The position numbers and the translations under genes are program-made. The notes beneath the pieces are model-generated. The model was not told the DNA's origin and ran no database searches. It saw only the letters and a program-made list of their open reading frames with translations. Below, one piece after another: positions 46,201-55,269 of a stretch of 64,000 bases of DNA (the first letter of the stretch is position 1; the number at the start of each line of letters is the position of its first letter). This stretch comes from Prostheceraeus crozeri. Lineage: Eukaryota; Platyhelminthes; Polycladida; Euryleptidae. The DNA lies in NCBI GenBank assembly GCA_907163375.1, contig CAJQUW010009248.1, forward strand, positions 1-64,000, given 5' to 3'.

Positions 46201-49200
46201 AATGGCTGGTGCAAGAGATTTAATCAATCGAGCTTCGGTCAGTCTGCAGTCCACTGCGCTATGACTTTTGTCCATAATATCAATGTCGAAGTGAAAGGTG
46301 GAAATGTCACTGAACTGGTGCACTTTTATGCCGTGTTCGTAAAGGGCAGAAATACTTTAGACATAATTGATGCTTTCTTTTAACATTGTGCTGGTATAGC
46401 TTTAGTATGTAAAGCATACAACATTTGAAATAACATACGAAAAGCATGCAAATATATACCAAGAGAATACAGAAATATAACAAAAAAATATTTTGGTATG
46501 CATCCTTCGTATGTGATTGGTATTGAGAGAATTACAGTGTATTCATAGAATATTTCAAATAAGAAATACTTTTGGTTATAAGCTTTTTCATTTTGGGCTT
46601 GACAATACCGCGTATTGAAGGTCGTACATGTTATATATGTTGTAGGCATACATGCATTTTGTTGCATTTGTGCATATTGAATTTACAAATATTTCATAAA
46701 GTACAAATATTTCAAATATTTCACACCCCTGAACTGTCTGCGACCGCCGATAGCTATTTAAAATGAATTCATTCCAATTTCGTGTTCTAAGTATGTTTAA
46801 CCATGCACTCACTACGCAGCTGTATGCTTCATCAAGTCTGTGTATATTTCTGGATGATCAAACGAAAAGAATTACTTAGCTATGAGCACTGTGTAATTCA
46901 ATCATCATCAAATCGAAAAAACTTCAATTAGTCAGAATATCAGTAGGCTAAATTAAAGTAAATCTTTGTAACGTAAGACATATAGGCTACTTGGGCTACT
47001 AATCGCAGTTATTCCAATAAAATTCCTTCCCCACTAATACCACACTTCTCATGACACCAAAAATTACAAGTACAGCACTTCAAAGAATTTTGGCCTACAG
47101 AAGAATCTTTATGTCAGCAAAGATACGAAGGATACACTTTACTCATTTATTGAAACTTGGGCTTCGGTTTTGGGTTTTGACCATAAACTTGTGTTCGGTA
47201 TACCCAATACAAGCTTTTGCCCAACCTTGCTGCAGTCATTTCAGATATCTACAGTTCGTTTCATAAAAAGTGGATCATCCCAAAATTTGACTAAATAAAA
47301 CATAAGTATGATACAGAAAGCATTTTTCATGTTATTTCATGTCCCTAATATATTAAAATGTCCTTATATAATCTGATAAGCTATGATACAGTAACGGTTC
47401 TTAAGAAGCTAATATTTTGTGGCCCTACCCTTATTGTCAATGACATTACCAATTCGTCTAGGCATTGATTCGATGATATCGTTGATTTTTGACTGATCTA
47501 ACTTTCTCCACTCTCTTTTTAACAGTGACGTAAGTTGTGACACGCCATCTGTAGGTAGCAGTGAACGACGAACGTTGCGTTTTAGAATACTCCATACATT
47601 TTCTATGGGATTCAGATCAGGAGAACGAGCTGGCCAAGATAATGTCCTAAGCCCCAATTGAGACTTGCATAAGTTGACTCTACTACTCCTGTGACACGTA
47701 GCATTATCATCCATAAATAACCAAGTCGATGGATCACCAAGTTGATCTGTCATTTGGCCAATGTTCATTCGTAAAACATTCACATAGCGTTCAAAATTCA
47801 TGGTTCCTTGCTGTATGTGAAGTTCAGAGCGGCCATTGGTCCAAATGCCAGCCCAAATCAGTAGAGTCGCACCTTGTACCCGGGGACGATGTAAATGTCT
47901 CGGAATTTCCTGATCAGATTTTATCCATAATCTCAATCGACCATCACTATCCTTCAGACGGACTGATGCCTCATCAGACCAGACAACCCGATCCCATTGA
48001 TTTCGCCAGTGACAATGACTCATTGCCCATCTGAGACGTCTTTTTGTATGCTGATCTGACAATTCGATCTGAGAGGGCCTCTTACAGCTCTTGAAATTCG
48101 ACTCAATAAGTCCTCTACGAATAGTGGACTTAGAAATAGACGAGTCTAGTGCAGCCATCTCAGTTAACGAGAGACTTGGATCAACTTTAACAAATCTCGA
48201 AATTAGGCGGTCTCTACGTTTGGATGTTTTGCGCGGACGGCCAGAGCCCTCTTTACGACAGAGTCGAAAATCATCATTATGCCATCGATGCACATTTGTG
48301 TAAGGGACATTTAGTCGCTTGCTTGTAGCTCGCAAAGAAAACCCTAGTTCTAGCAAGGCTGACACTTTGCCTTTTGTGAATGCTATCTCGTTATTGTTCA
48401 TTTGTGCTTTGTATTGTTTTCAACCGGTAAGAGATAGATTTCTAGCTGAAAGCAATCTGGAGTGCTGCCAACACCACCGCAACGAAGTCAGGAAGCTATG
48501 GAACATGAAGTCCAGTTAATCACATGTAGCAGTTACATTATTGTTGATGAATAATGGTGCTATACTGTCTCTGATTGACCGATTTTCTTTATTTTTGCTT
48601 TGCTTGATAGCTTTTGGCTTGTAGAACAACATATTACATAACAAAGGAAACAAATGTAATTTCATAAGAGTGAGGTATGATTTTGTGTAACATTGCTAAA
48701 TGAAGATCAAATTATCTACTACTTTTTTATCTATAACAGGAAAACAACTCAATATTCATGCTTGAAATTTCCAACAATGATATTAGTAAGCACAACTGAC
48801 ATATCTTCCAAATTTCAGAGAAATTCGTTCAAGTTTGGCGGAGTTAGACAAAGTTGAAGTTAAGGCGATGTTTAAGGGTGATCCATTTTTTATGAAACAA
48901 TCTGTAATATGTGCTCATTATAAACTGATTTTCACTACATGAAACAATGTGGCGCTATTAATTAGATATATTACATTTTTTGACAAATATGTGTCTGCTT
49001 GACAAATAAGGATTCCAGTGTAGATCGATGTTTGACCTCTATCTTCATTATTTCATTAGTGAGGCCACAGCACAGCCAAAGATGTCGCTTCAGTTTTTCG
49101 ACGCATTCAAGCGTCTCTTTTGCAGAGGCACTTCGAGAACCGCGTTTGCCGGAGGATTACAAATAGTTCCAGTGAGCTTTATTAATGTGGCACGGCTATT

Positions 49201-52200
49201 GTATTTATTAACAACACTGACGCATAATCCAACGCTCTATATTCTATATCAATCGATAATTCTCAATGTCTTCACAGCATCGGTTGTTGTGACTGCATTT
49301 TGTTGAGAATCATTCGAGTTTGTCGATACAAGAGGTTCTGGTCCAGATATATAGACTTTACTTTTCATGAGATAACTCAAAGTGGTCCTATATAGAGTTG
49401 ATCTGCATAGACCGGCCAACTTCCTTTTCCATGAAGACACAGAGTTGTCCTGTACAGAAATCGCGGACATAGATGGGCCAATTTACTTTATTTTTTGCGA
49501 GGAAAGGATTCAAAGTGGTCGTATTACAGAGGTGCTGAAGACGGGAGTTTCATTGTCTATGGTTTATACAACTTATCTGCTGCAAAATGCCTGCCAAGGA
49601 AAATTGCTCTAATTTGAAGTTCTAATTTCTATGTTAAATTGTGCAATTATATTGCATGGATTGTATTACATAGAAATAACTAAATTAAGTGCATTAGATC
49701 TTTAGAACTCCTCTATACGTCACTGAAATGACATTTTTCAAACTGATCTTACTTGTATTGGTAATTGTTCGCGATGAAATTCTTGTTATTGACAGTATAC
49801 AGCTTGAATGTTGCTGAACTTTGTTTCCAACGAAACGTTTGGAGGCCAAGTTTCTCCGCATTCAACCACAGGGTTGAGACTGAATTTTTTGATAGGTAGG
49901 TGCACAGCTTTTCCTGCAAAACATAACAGAATTTCCGAATTAACGATACTGGGAATGCAGCCGACTGCTGGTTGCAATATCAGTCTACTCTGGTCTCGAA
50001 ACTTATGACCATGCTTGTTCTAAGATCCCCGAAACCGGTCTCGTCGGCTAATAGGCAATAGAAGTCTGCGTTCGTGACATGAACACGATCATGTTTCGTG
50101 TCATTTTGAGTCATTTCATTCGCATTCGTGTTCGCGCTCGTGTTCAGGAAATTAGAGTCGTGCATGTTTCTCATGTTGACAAGAATTCATTTGCAAATTT
50201 TTAATCGAGATAATTTGATGAGCTAGCCTGTTCTAACTACTAAAGACAAGCTGTCTAGAATACATTGTACATGTATTTCACGTATACATGTTATTCTCAT
50301 GTATACATGGATTTGTACACAATGTGGAATAAATAAACAGCATTCCTTCAACATACTTGCACAGCTACATTGCAAGACCAATGCATGTAAGTATGTGTAT
50401 AATTGATAAATTCATGGGTGAATCACGAGCTACCCTTAGTCCGCTGGTAGACCGAGCGCACAGCCCACTACTACCCGAATTTGAGCAGAGCAGCGTGCGC
50501 CTCGTTCACGTCACGCGTAGTTGTCAACCCATTAATTTCCGCTACAAGCGACCAACATCAGGGTTTATCTTGAACAGACAGTGTACTCTAAGTTTAGCAA
50601 ATTATGCTGCCACTTTCACTACTTTTAGACATTTCTACAGACATTTTGACAGAAATCACTAAACTTTTCATCTAATTCAAATTACTCTACAATTCCCTTT
50701 AGTGGTGCCGTCCCCTCCAGTAAACTATTCTTTTGCATTTAAATCAATTGCTCACAAAATAAGTTTCGTTTTATTTTTATGTCAGCCGTAGGCAGTTTAG
50801 ATTTCGTATTCGTGGCCTGTTGTGTTAAAGGCTCAAAGTGTTCGCGTCATATTGAGGTCAAATTTCTGACAAGTGCAAATCTCTGTTAAGAAAATGAATA
50901 GATTTTATTGCTGCTTCAAAGGTATAACGATATTATGAAAAAACGGAACTTGCAGTGCGCGACAGCAAGTTGGAAACTTGGCATAAATCTACGGACACGT
51001 ACATTTTTCAACACTTTCTAAATTTTTTTGCTATTAGGAAATATCGACAAATTTATAATCATCTGAAAGAGAATTTTCCGATCTATCATTTGAATGTTGT
51101 TGAATTAATTGTTTTTGAAATTGGTGGTTTCTAGAGGCCCATAAACCCGAAAGCCCAAAATTTTCTTTGACTTGTTTTGACAAGCGCATAATTCAATTTG
51201 AAACATTCTCCTTGTGATATTCAAAACCGTCACAAGATTGGCTTTTAGAAAATATACAGTTTGACAGTGTTTTCTCGAAGTTTATAGACAATATTTTGAA
51301 AGTAGTATAGATAGAAAATGTGGCGATTTTTTCATTTTCAGAATGTGTTGCGATAATAACAGAAATAACGCTGTTAACTAACTGGTGGCATTTATTTACC
51401 TCAAAACTAGTGTTTTCTGCTTTTGTTGGGTAAATTTAAGGCCCTTCGAAGAAATATTCTGAAAATGAAAAAATCGCCACATTATCTTTCTATACTACTT
51501 TCAAAATATTGCCTTTAAACTTCGAGAAAACACTGTCAAACTATATATTTTCTGAAAGCCAATCTTATGACGGTTTTGAATATTACAAGGAGAATGTTTC
51601 AAATTGATTTATGTGCTTTTCAAAACAAGTCAAAGAAAATTTCGGGCTTTCGGGTTTATGGGCCTCTAGGAACCACCAATTTCAAAAATAATTAATTCAA
51701 CAACATTCAAATGATAGATCGGAAAATTCTCTTTCAGATGATTATAAATTTGTTGATATTTCCTAATAGTAAAAAAAAATAGAAGGTGTTGAAAAATGTA
51801 CGTGTCCGTAGATTAATGCCAAGTTTCCAACTTGCTGTCGCGCACTGTAGCTCTACTTAGACACTGATTTCAAAGGGCAGAGGATTGCTACATGTAAGTG
51901 ACATTTGCCTTCAGAGCATCATTCCTAATGATTATGGCACCTTTTCTATATGAACTCCAATGTCCGGTTGACACGAGCTACTATTTCGAACCTTATGGAC
52001 GAACGACAATGATAGTATGCTGCAATTCCATTTAATATGCTCTTCTTCCCTAAGGAATGCAAGTTATTGACAGAGCTTTTACGAGGTGATGATTGACGTG
52101 ATAGCTTGTCCCAAACTTAATACAATTTGAATTGAAAGGTCAGATAAAGTAACTGATTGACAAACACAGCCAAGTTTGCTCACTGAACATTGCTCAGATG

Positions 52201-53873
52201 CTGACGATGGCATGTCCTGATTCCATTTTCTACGGTCATTGTTTTGATGCAGTAAATGGTAAACTTTCAAATGCTTTTTAAAGCAAGTTATGGACTATAA
52301 AGAGAAAATAAACACTTTGCTGTTTAATTGCATAAAAAAGTTGCAGCAAAATAGAAAACAAAAAACTTTCGCGAATAACTAAGCAGGAATTTGAGGTGGT
52401 TTTTGATATGTTTTAAACAGTTCTGACCACAGAATTAAATATTTTGTTTATCTGCTTCGGTTTGCTAGAAATGTGATTAATACGAAATGGACGGCACATC
52501 GAGGAACATATTACATGTAAGTGGGCAAAAAGGAATTCCTAATATCTTACAGAGATAGGAAAAAAGTCGGGCGTCGCTTGCGGATTAATGTGAGTTCCAT
52601 CAATGTGCTTCGATTGCCAAAATTCCTTCAGATTCGAAGAATTCAGATCATTGCGCACAAGTTTTCTCCATAATGTTGGCTCTTCCGATCATTATTAAAA
52701 AAAGTAGCAGGCGTACGAAACTTGATGATCCTCTCCTCGGCATTGCTCACTGTATAGTGCATACATTGAATCGAAGCCACGCATCGATGTGTGTTTTGGT
52801 GTGTGCGACGTGATATCACAGCACGCACGCCTCACTGGCTCTGGTGTCCTCTGCTGACAGCTTATCGTTTGCCATTTCCAATAGCAAGCGATACACGAAT
52901 TATCCATTCGAGAAGGAGCAAGTTTCCTAATTCGGCAATATGCCATTTCAATATTAAGGTTACATACAATTCTTCCTTTCTAGGAAACCGAAGCGCGCGC
53001 AGATGAATCTAATTCTGTGATTATAACCGTCTCCTGAAGAGCCCCTATATTATGACATTGTGACTCTTGAGAGTAATGCATACAGTACACATCTGTTTTT
53101 GCTGTTCAACTTAATTTGTTATATAGCTAATCATAGCTTCACATGTATTTGTCAAAGTCTATTAGTCATTTGAAATGATTTTAATTTTGAAAAAATCACA
53201 AGTATTAGATGGAGGTCACATTTTTATACTGCACCTGAGCACGGTGGGAAAATACCCCTACACGAGGCTACCAGGCACATAAGGCTAATTGTTGGCCATT
53301 AACATATCACAGCCTTAATTGTTTTTTACACATTCGTCAGACGACGACTCTGAGCGTGAACTCTACAGTACATGGCCTAAACTCGTTGTTGCAACATCGT
53401 AGGATCTCAAAGTCAGGTTGTCCATATTTGAGTATACACTTTTGCTTGCAACAAGACATCTCTACTCCAAAACTTCTTTAAACAAGCGCTGTGTCACTTA
53501 TGCTTTTATATTGCAAAAACATTCAAACGCTTTTGACAAGGGGGCAGGACTTAATTGTCGAAACTTATCAATTATTAATTCGAAAGCTCCTCTGGAACCC
53601 TCAAGTTCACGACCATTAAGGACGTTGCTGGTGCGAAGACGCACGTGCATGTAGGCTGCAACGAGTTATTTGATGACCTGTTTTGCAGCTTCTTTTTATA
53701 AATTATTACTCACAGGAACTATGAAGGAGACAAATAGTGCTTACCGCATCAGCTGTACTATGGATCTCCGGCAGCATCATTCCTCGAGATTCGCAATATT
53801 GCCATGCCTTTTTCCAAGTGTGTTGTCCTGCGGCGCAATTTAGGAACCACACGAATATCACTAGGTGAAGCAT
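37046..53873 (-). CDS. Double C-type-lectin-like domain protein, probably membrane-anchored
   Basis: Exons on the - strand: 53873-53745, 49913-49753, 43867-43725, 43660-43503, 41227-41079, 38729-38599 and a probable terminal exon 37264-37046. Phases at the first five junctions agree (0, 2, 1, 0, 2). Residues 1-16 form a signal peptide. About 17-140 is lectin domain 1 (HTWKKAWQYCESRGMMLPEI; TLWLNAEK; NWDLLFPNPSEACQQL; PICKC). About 146-290 is lectin domain 2 (GGHLTSISSQAEQ; FWIGGSS; WRWIDSG; SCLVFDKDTVG; CCGFIRIESC). The usual EPN/QPD and WND motifs are absent from both, so calcium-dependent sugar binding is unlikely. The last exon in one frame has a hydrophobic span (VLIILCKMILYYFLPYLFIL) and a basic tail. 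That frame needs another exon, because exon 6 ends in phase 1. Splicing is inferred. Confidence 0.8.
37577..38582. repeat. Direct repeat of about 86 bp (37577-37662, 38497-38582)
   Basis: Both read TTGATT.AAAATTTCAT, CTTTGAATACAAACTCACTT, CTCGAAAT.ATTGATTTC and TTTCCTGTGGAATTGTTTA. The second copy ends just before the donor of lectin exon 6; the sequence beyond the first weakly resembles the end of that exon. Confidence 0.8.
38599..38729 (-). CDS. Lectin-like gene, exon 6 (end of domain 2)
   Basis: Acceptor TTTCCGTTTCAG, donor GTAAGTAAAAC. Phase 2 in, phase 1 out. It encodes DIGKSCLVFDKDTVGCKLNK, then CCGFIRIESCSSCPTCASTV, with a Cys-rich end like that of domain 1. Confidence 0.78.
39018..39600 (-). 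mobile_element. Penelope-like element fragment, GIY-YIG end
   Basis: The - strand encodes YAIYSFQCTCGSKYIGRTGR, the GIY-YIG endonuclease signature of Penelope-like retroelements, preceded by the linker to the reverse transcriptase (PVFVRVP, HFKRSLCDILR). Only the C-terminal part is present, and it is degraded. It sits in the intron between lectin exons 5 and 6. Confidence 0.82.
39855..40846. mobile_element. TA-flanked non-autonomous element, 992 bp
   Basis: CACTGTAAATCGCT at 39855 and its exact inverse AGCGATTTACAGTG ending 40846 are each flanked by TA. The interior has many CATAC or GTATG words, such as CATACCAAATACATACCAGA. There is no transposase. TA flanks and CACTG ends suggest mobilisation by a Tc1/mariner-type enzyme. 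Confidence 0.75.
40851..40987 (+). repeat. Repeat R3, copy 1
   Basis: Matches 47096-47234: AGAATCTTTATGTCAGCA, TACTCATTTA.TGAAACTTGG, CCCAATAC.AG and CAACCT.GCTGCA. It holds runs of GGGTTT. Confidence 0.7.
41079..41227 (-). CDS. Lectin-like gene, exon 5 (core of domain 2)
   Basis: Acceptor ACTTCTTTCAG, donor GTAAGTGTAC. Phase 0 in, phase 2 out. It encodes KGLESLIQKHSAASQFWIGG, then NNEWRWIDSG, the WIGG and W.W elements of C-type lectin folds. Confidence 0.82.
42405..42790 (-). pseudogene. mariner transposase N-terminal fragment
   Basis: From the ATG at 42790 (MELSRRDFRAMLYYDCKTGL) it has a SETMAR/Mos1-type helix-turn-helix (YATIKNWFAEFGRGRRSLDD, RSGRPSESVTEENV) and the second DNA-binding helix (HPPQIHRILHQFLGVRK). 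It departs from the family just after GVRK, so the whole catalytic domain is missing. Confidence 0.85.
43503..43660 (-). CDS. Lectin-like gene, exon 4 (start of domain 2)
   Basis: Acceptor CATCATATTTCAG, donor GTAAGAATTT. Phase 1 in, phase 0 out. It encodes SACKCTKFWFWND and CNDCGGHLTSISSQAEQ, the typical start of a C-type lectin domain. Confidence 0.85.
43725..43867 (-). CDS. Lectin-like gene, exon 3 (end of domain 1)
   Basis: Acceptor ACTCTCATTGTAG, donor GTAAATAAAT. Phase 2 in, phase 1 out. It encodes NWDLLFPNPSEACQQLSCNA, then GFCAWKSASC and PICKCSTNSC, the W....P.....C....W...C....C pattern that closes the fold. Confidence 0.8.
43919..44456 (+). repeat. Repeat R2, copy 3 (long)
   Basis: Same sequence as 27000-27652 without the hairpin insert. 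The ATG-led frame reads MEILRLVTLLILAVNILLP then stops. The copy begins about 50 bp from lectin exon 3, in antisense orientation to that gene. Confidence 0.8.
44990..46350. other. Lectin-gene intron sequence, nothing recognised
   Basis: No exon, transposase or clear repeat seen between the R2 copy region and the element fragment at 46352. Confidence 0.35.
46352..46541 (-). mobile_element. Inverted partial copy of the 39855 element
   Basis: Read on the - strand it begins CACTGTAATTCTCTCAATAC and follows the left end of 39855-40846 (CAATCACATACG, ATATATTTG/ATATATTTG-like, CATACTAAAGC) to about position 40020 of that copy. The other half is missing. Confidence 0.7.
47096..47234 (+). repeat. Repeat R3, copy 2
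   Basis: Matches 40851-40987, with small differences. It lies just left of Tc1-A copy 3. Confidence 0.65.
47252..48904 (-). mobile_element. Tc1-type element family A, copy 3, intact
   Basis: TA at 47250-47251 and 48905-48906. Ends CAGTTCGTTTCATAAAAAGT and ATTTTTTATGAAACAATCTG are inverted with a few mismatches. It is 1653 bp with one uninterrupted transposase gene, the reference for the two damaged copies. Confidence 0.93.
47409..48401 (-). CDS. Tc1-type transposase A, intact (DD34E)
   Basis: 330 residues from ATG at 48401 (MNNNEIAFTKGKVSALLELG). Order: helix-turn-helix (SLRATSKRLNVPYTNVHRWH), linker GSGRPRKTSKR, second DNA-binding helix around ISKSTIRRGL, then the DDE core with Asp in VVWSDEASVR, Asp in MDDNATCHR and Glu in SPDLNPIENVW. 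By my count 34 residues separate the second Asp and the Glu. The tail is NVIDNKGRATKY. It would move family A copies, including the two damaged ones here, by cut and paste at TA. It lies in the lectin-gene intron between exons 2 and 3, in the same orientation as that gene. Confidence 0.94.
   Translation of the reverse strand: MNNNEIAFTKGKVSALLELGFSLRATSKRLNVPYTNVHRWHNDDFRLCRKEGSGRPRKTSKRRDRLISRFVKVDPSLSLTEMAALDSSISKSTIRRGLIESNFKSCKRPSQIELSDQHTKRRLRWAMSHCHWRNQWDRVVWSDEASVRLKDSDGRLRLWIKSDQEIPRHLHRPRVQGATLLIWAGIWTNGRSELHIQQGTMNFERYVNVLRMNIGQMTDQLGDPSTWLFMDDNATCHRSSRVNLCKSQLGLRTLSWPARSPDLNPIENVWSILKRNVRRSLLPTDGVSQLTSLLKREWRKLDQSKINDIIESMPRRIGNVIDNKGRATKY
48907..49750. other. Lectin-gene intron sequence, nothing recognised
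   Basis: Short frames on both strands (for example 49028-49306 and 49382-49612 on +) have no motif that I recognise. Confidence 0.35.
49753..49913 (-). CDS. Lectin-like gene, exon 2 (core of domain 1)
   Basis: Acceptor GTTATGTTTTGCAG, donor GTAAGATCAG. Phase 0 in, phase 2 out. It encodes EKLCTYLSKNSVSTLWLNAE, then FRWKQSSATFKLYTVNN, the position of WIG and W.W in C-type lectin folds; here WLNA replaces WIGA. Confidence 0.78.
50953..51847. mobile_element. Foldback element, two 392-bp arms, 111-bp loop
   Basis: Left arm 50953-51344 and right arm 51456-51847 are inverted and of equal length by my count. Ends are CAGTGCGCGACAGCAAGTTG and CAACTTGCTGTCGCGCACTG. Inner matches include CTACGGACACGTACATTTTT, GAATTTTCCGATCTATCATT and GGCGATTTTTTCATTTTCAG. 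Differences are few. TA follows the right end, TG precedes the left. No coding capacity. It lies in intron 1 of the lectin-like gene. Confidence 0.92.
52515..53030 (+). repeat. Interspersed repeat R1, copy 3, diverged centre
   Basis: The first 205 bp match 8052-8260 (AAGTGGGCAAAAAGGAATT, CTTACAGAGATAGGAAAAA, AGATTCGAAGAATTCAGATC). The last 50 bp match the end of copy 1 (CTTCCTTTCTAG, TCTAATTCTGTGA). The middle is unrelated or replaced. Confidence 0.65.
53745..53873 (-). CDS. Lectin-like gene, exon 1
   Basis: ATG at 53873-53871, 43 codons, donor GTAAGCACTA. Signal peptide MLHLVIFVWFLNCAAG, then the lectin domain start HTWKKAWQYCESRGMMLPEI. Phase 0 out. Confidence 0.82.
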
Positions 53874-53903
53874 TGTAGAATCGGAGAATGCTTTCAATTT
53901 TCC

Positions 53904-53915
53904 ATTTTATATCCT
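53904..53915 (-). promoter_or_regulatory. TATA box of the lectin-like gene
   Basis: GGATATAAAATG on the - strand, about 31-42 bp before the ATG at 53873. With normal spacing the 5' leader would be very short, as for the CAP-like gene. Confidence 0.5.
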
Positions 53916-54320
53916 GAAAATGTCTCTGCCTTGAACGGTGATGTTTGCATTGTGACAAAGTAAAGTATTTTCTCATTAAATCTCGGAGAGCAAACATCAT
54001 TTCCTTCTTTCAGGTTTGCTTTCAAGAATATAAATTAAATGTTGTAGTCACAGATACTGTGCAGTGATTTCAGTGCAGTCAATGTTGTGTGCCTTCCAGC
54101 AGACAGCTATTTGGATCGACGGTGAAAACAAGAAATTATTCCGACAAAGACGCTTTGAGATCTAAAACATCCGACTATTAGCAAAGCGTGCATGAGCCTC
54201 TATTCAAGTAATTACCCGTTATGAAAGGAATTTCACTTTCAAATTTAAAATCTAAGGAATTTATTTCAAAGATATCGAGAAATATACCAAGAACTCTAAA
54301 GGAGTGTTTTAAATGTTTAA

Positions 54321-55245
54321 CCCTTATCTGCATACGCGTAGCATTTTGTTACAATTCCAACTTTAGATACTTGTGATATTTTGTATAGAAAGAGCTCAGA
54401 GTTTTGATCTTAAAATGATGATTCTGTGACATTTATATTTATTTTAATTATCAAGGTTCTACTGAATATCGTTTTCATGTAGTGCTGGAAACAGTTTATT
54501 TTACGAAATTCTACACCCACATCTTCCAATATGTCTTGTTAAAAATTAATCTTTAGCTCTGCATTGTTTGGAGAAAGTTTTTAACAGCAATCAAAACATA
54601 CGCTACTGTTTTCTGCCTGTTGTACAATAGTGAAGCAAATAATTAGTCATAGCACGTTAAAGGGCTCCCGCTCCCATGTCAAATCATCGAGTATTATTGA
54701 CTCACGTGATATGACATCGATTAAATGATAAGAGATATTTATAGCTGTCTATCTCAGTGTGATACATAGAACATTGAATGACAATAGCTGTGAATATATC
54801 ATTGCTGCTTGAAATGCTGCGACTAAAACGATTATCAGCAGAAAAAGCTCTTCGTCTTATATTCAATGAAAGTGTTAGTGATGAAGAAGACACGAGAATC
54901 AATGAACATGATAATGAAACAGAGCAGTATAACGATTATGAAATTGAAAACGATTATCGTGTATCGAACATGGTGACTGGGATCAACATAATATTGGAGA
55001 TATCGATTTTTATGCTGAAACGAGTGACGACGATTACGAATCTTCGAACGAATCTGATTCTGAAATTATGGAATGTGCTGGTGGAATTTCCTACAGATCT
55101 GAACCATTCTTGGGACGACGTCGAGAGAGATACATCATGCTGGGTGTAAATTCAGCCACTCTTGAAAAACTAAGAAAAAGGAGAATGAAACAAAATGTTA
55201 CGCTCATGCAGAATAGGATAACAAATAAGTGCATGCAGATGAGGG
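54321..55245 (+). mobile_element. piggyBac-derived element, 925 bp, TTAA flanks
   Basis: TTAA at 54317-54320 and 55246-55249. Ends CCCTTATCTGCATACGCG and GTGCATGCAGATGAGGG are imperfect inverted repeats. It carries only an N-terminal transposase piece, so it is non-autonomous. Confidence 0.8.
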
Positions 55246-55268
55246 TTAAGGGCTATTTCTGCATATGA
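54778..55268 (+). pseudogene. piggyBac transposase N-terminal remnant
   Basis: Starts near 54814 with MLRLKRLSAEKALRLIFNES, then an acidic stretch (DEEDTRINEHDNETEQ) typical of piggyBac N termini. Near 54965 the acidic reading continues in another frame (FYAETSDDDYESSNESDSEI), so there is a frameshift. The DDD catalytic domain and C-terminal Cys domain are absent. Confidence 0.6.
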
Positions 55269-55269
55269 T

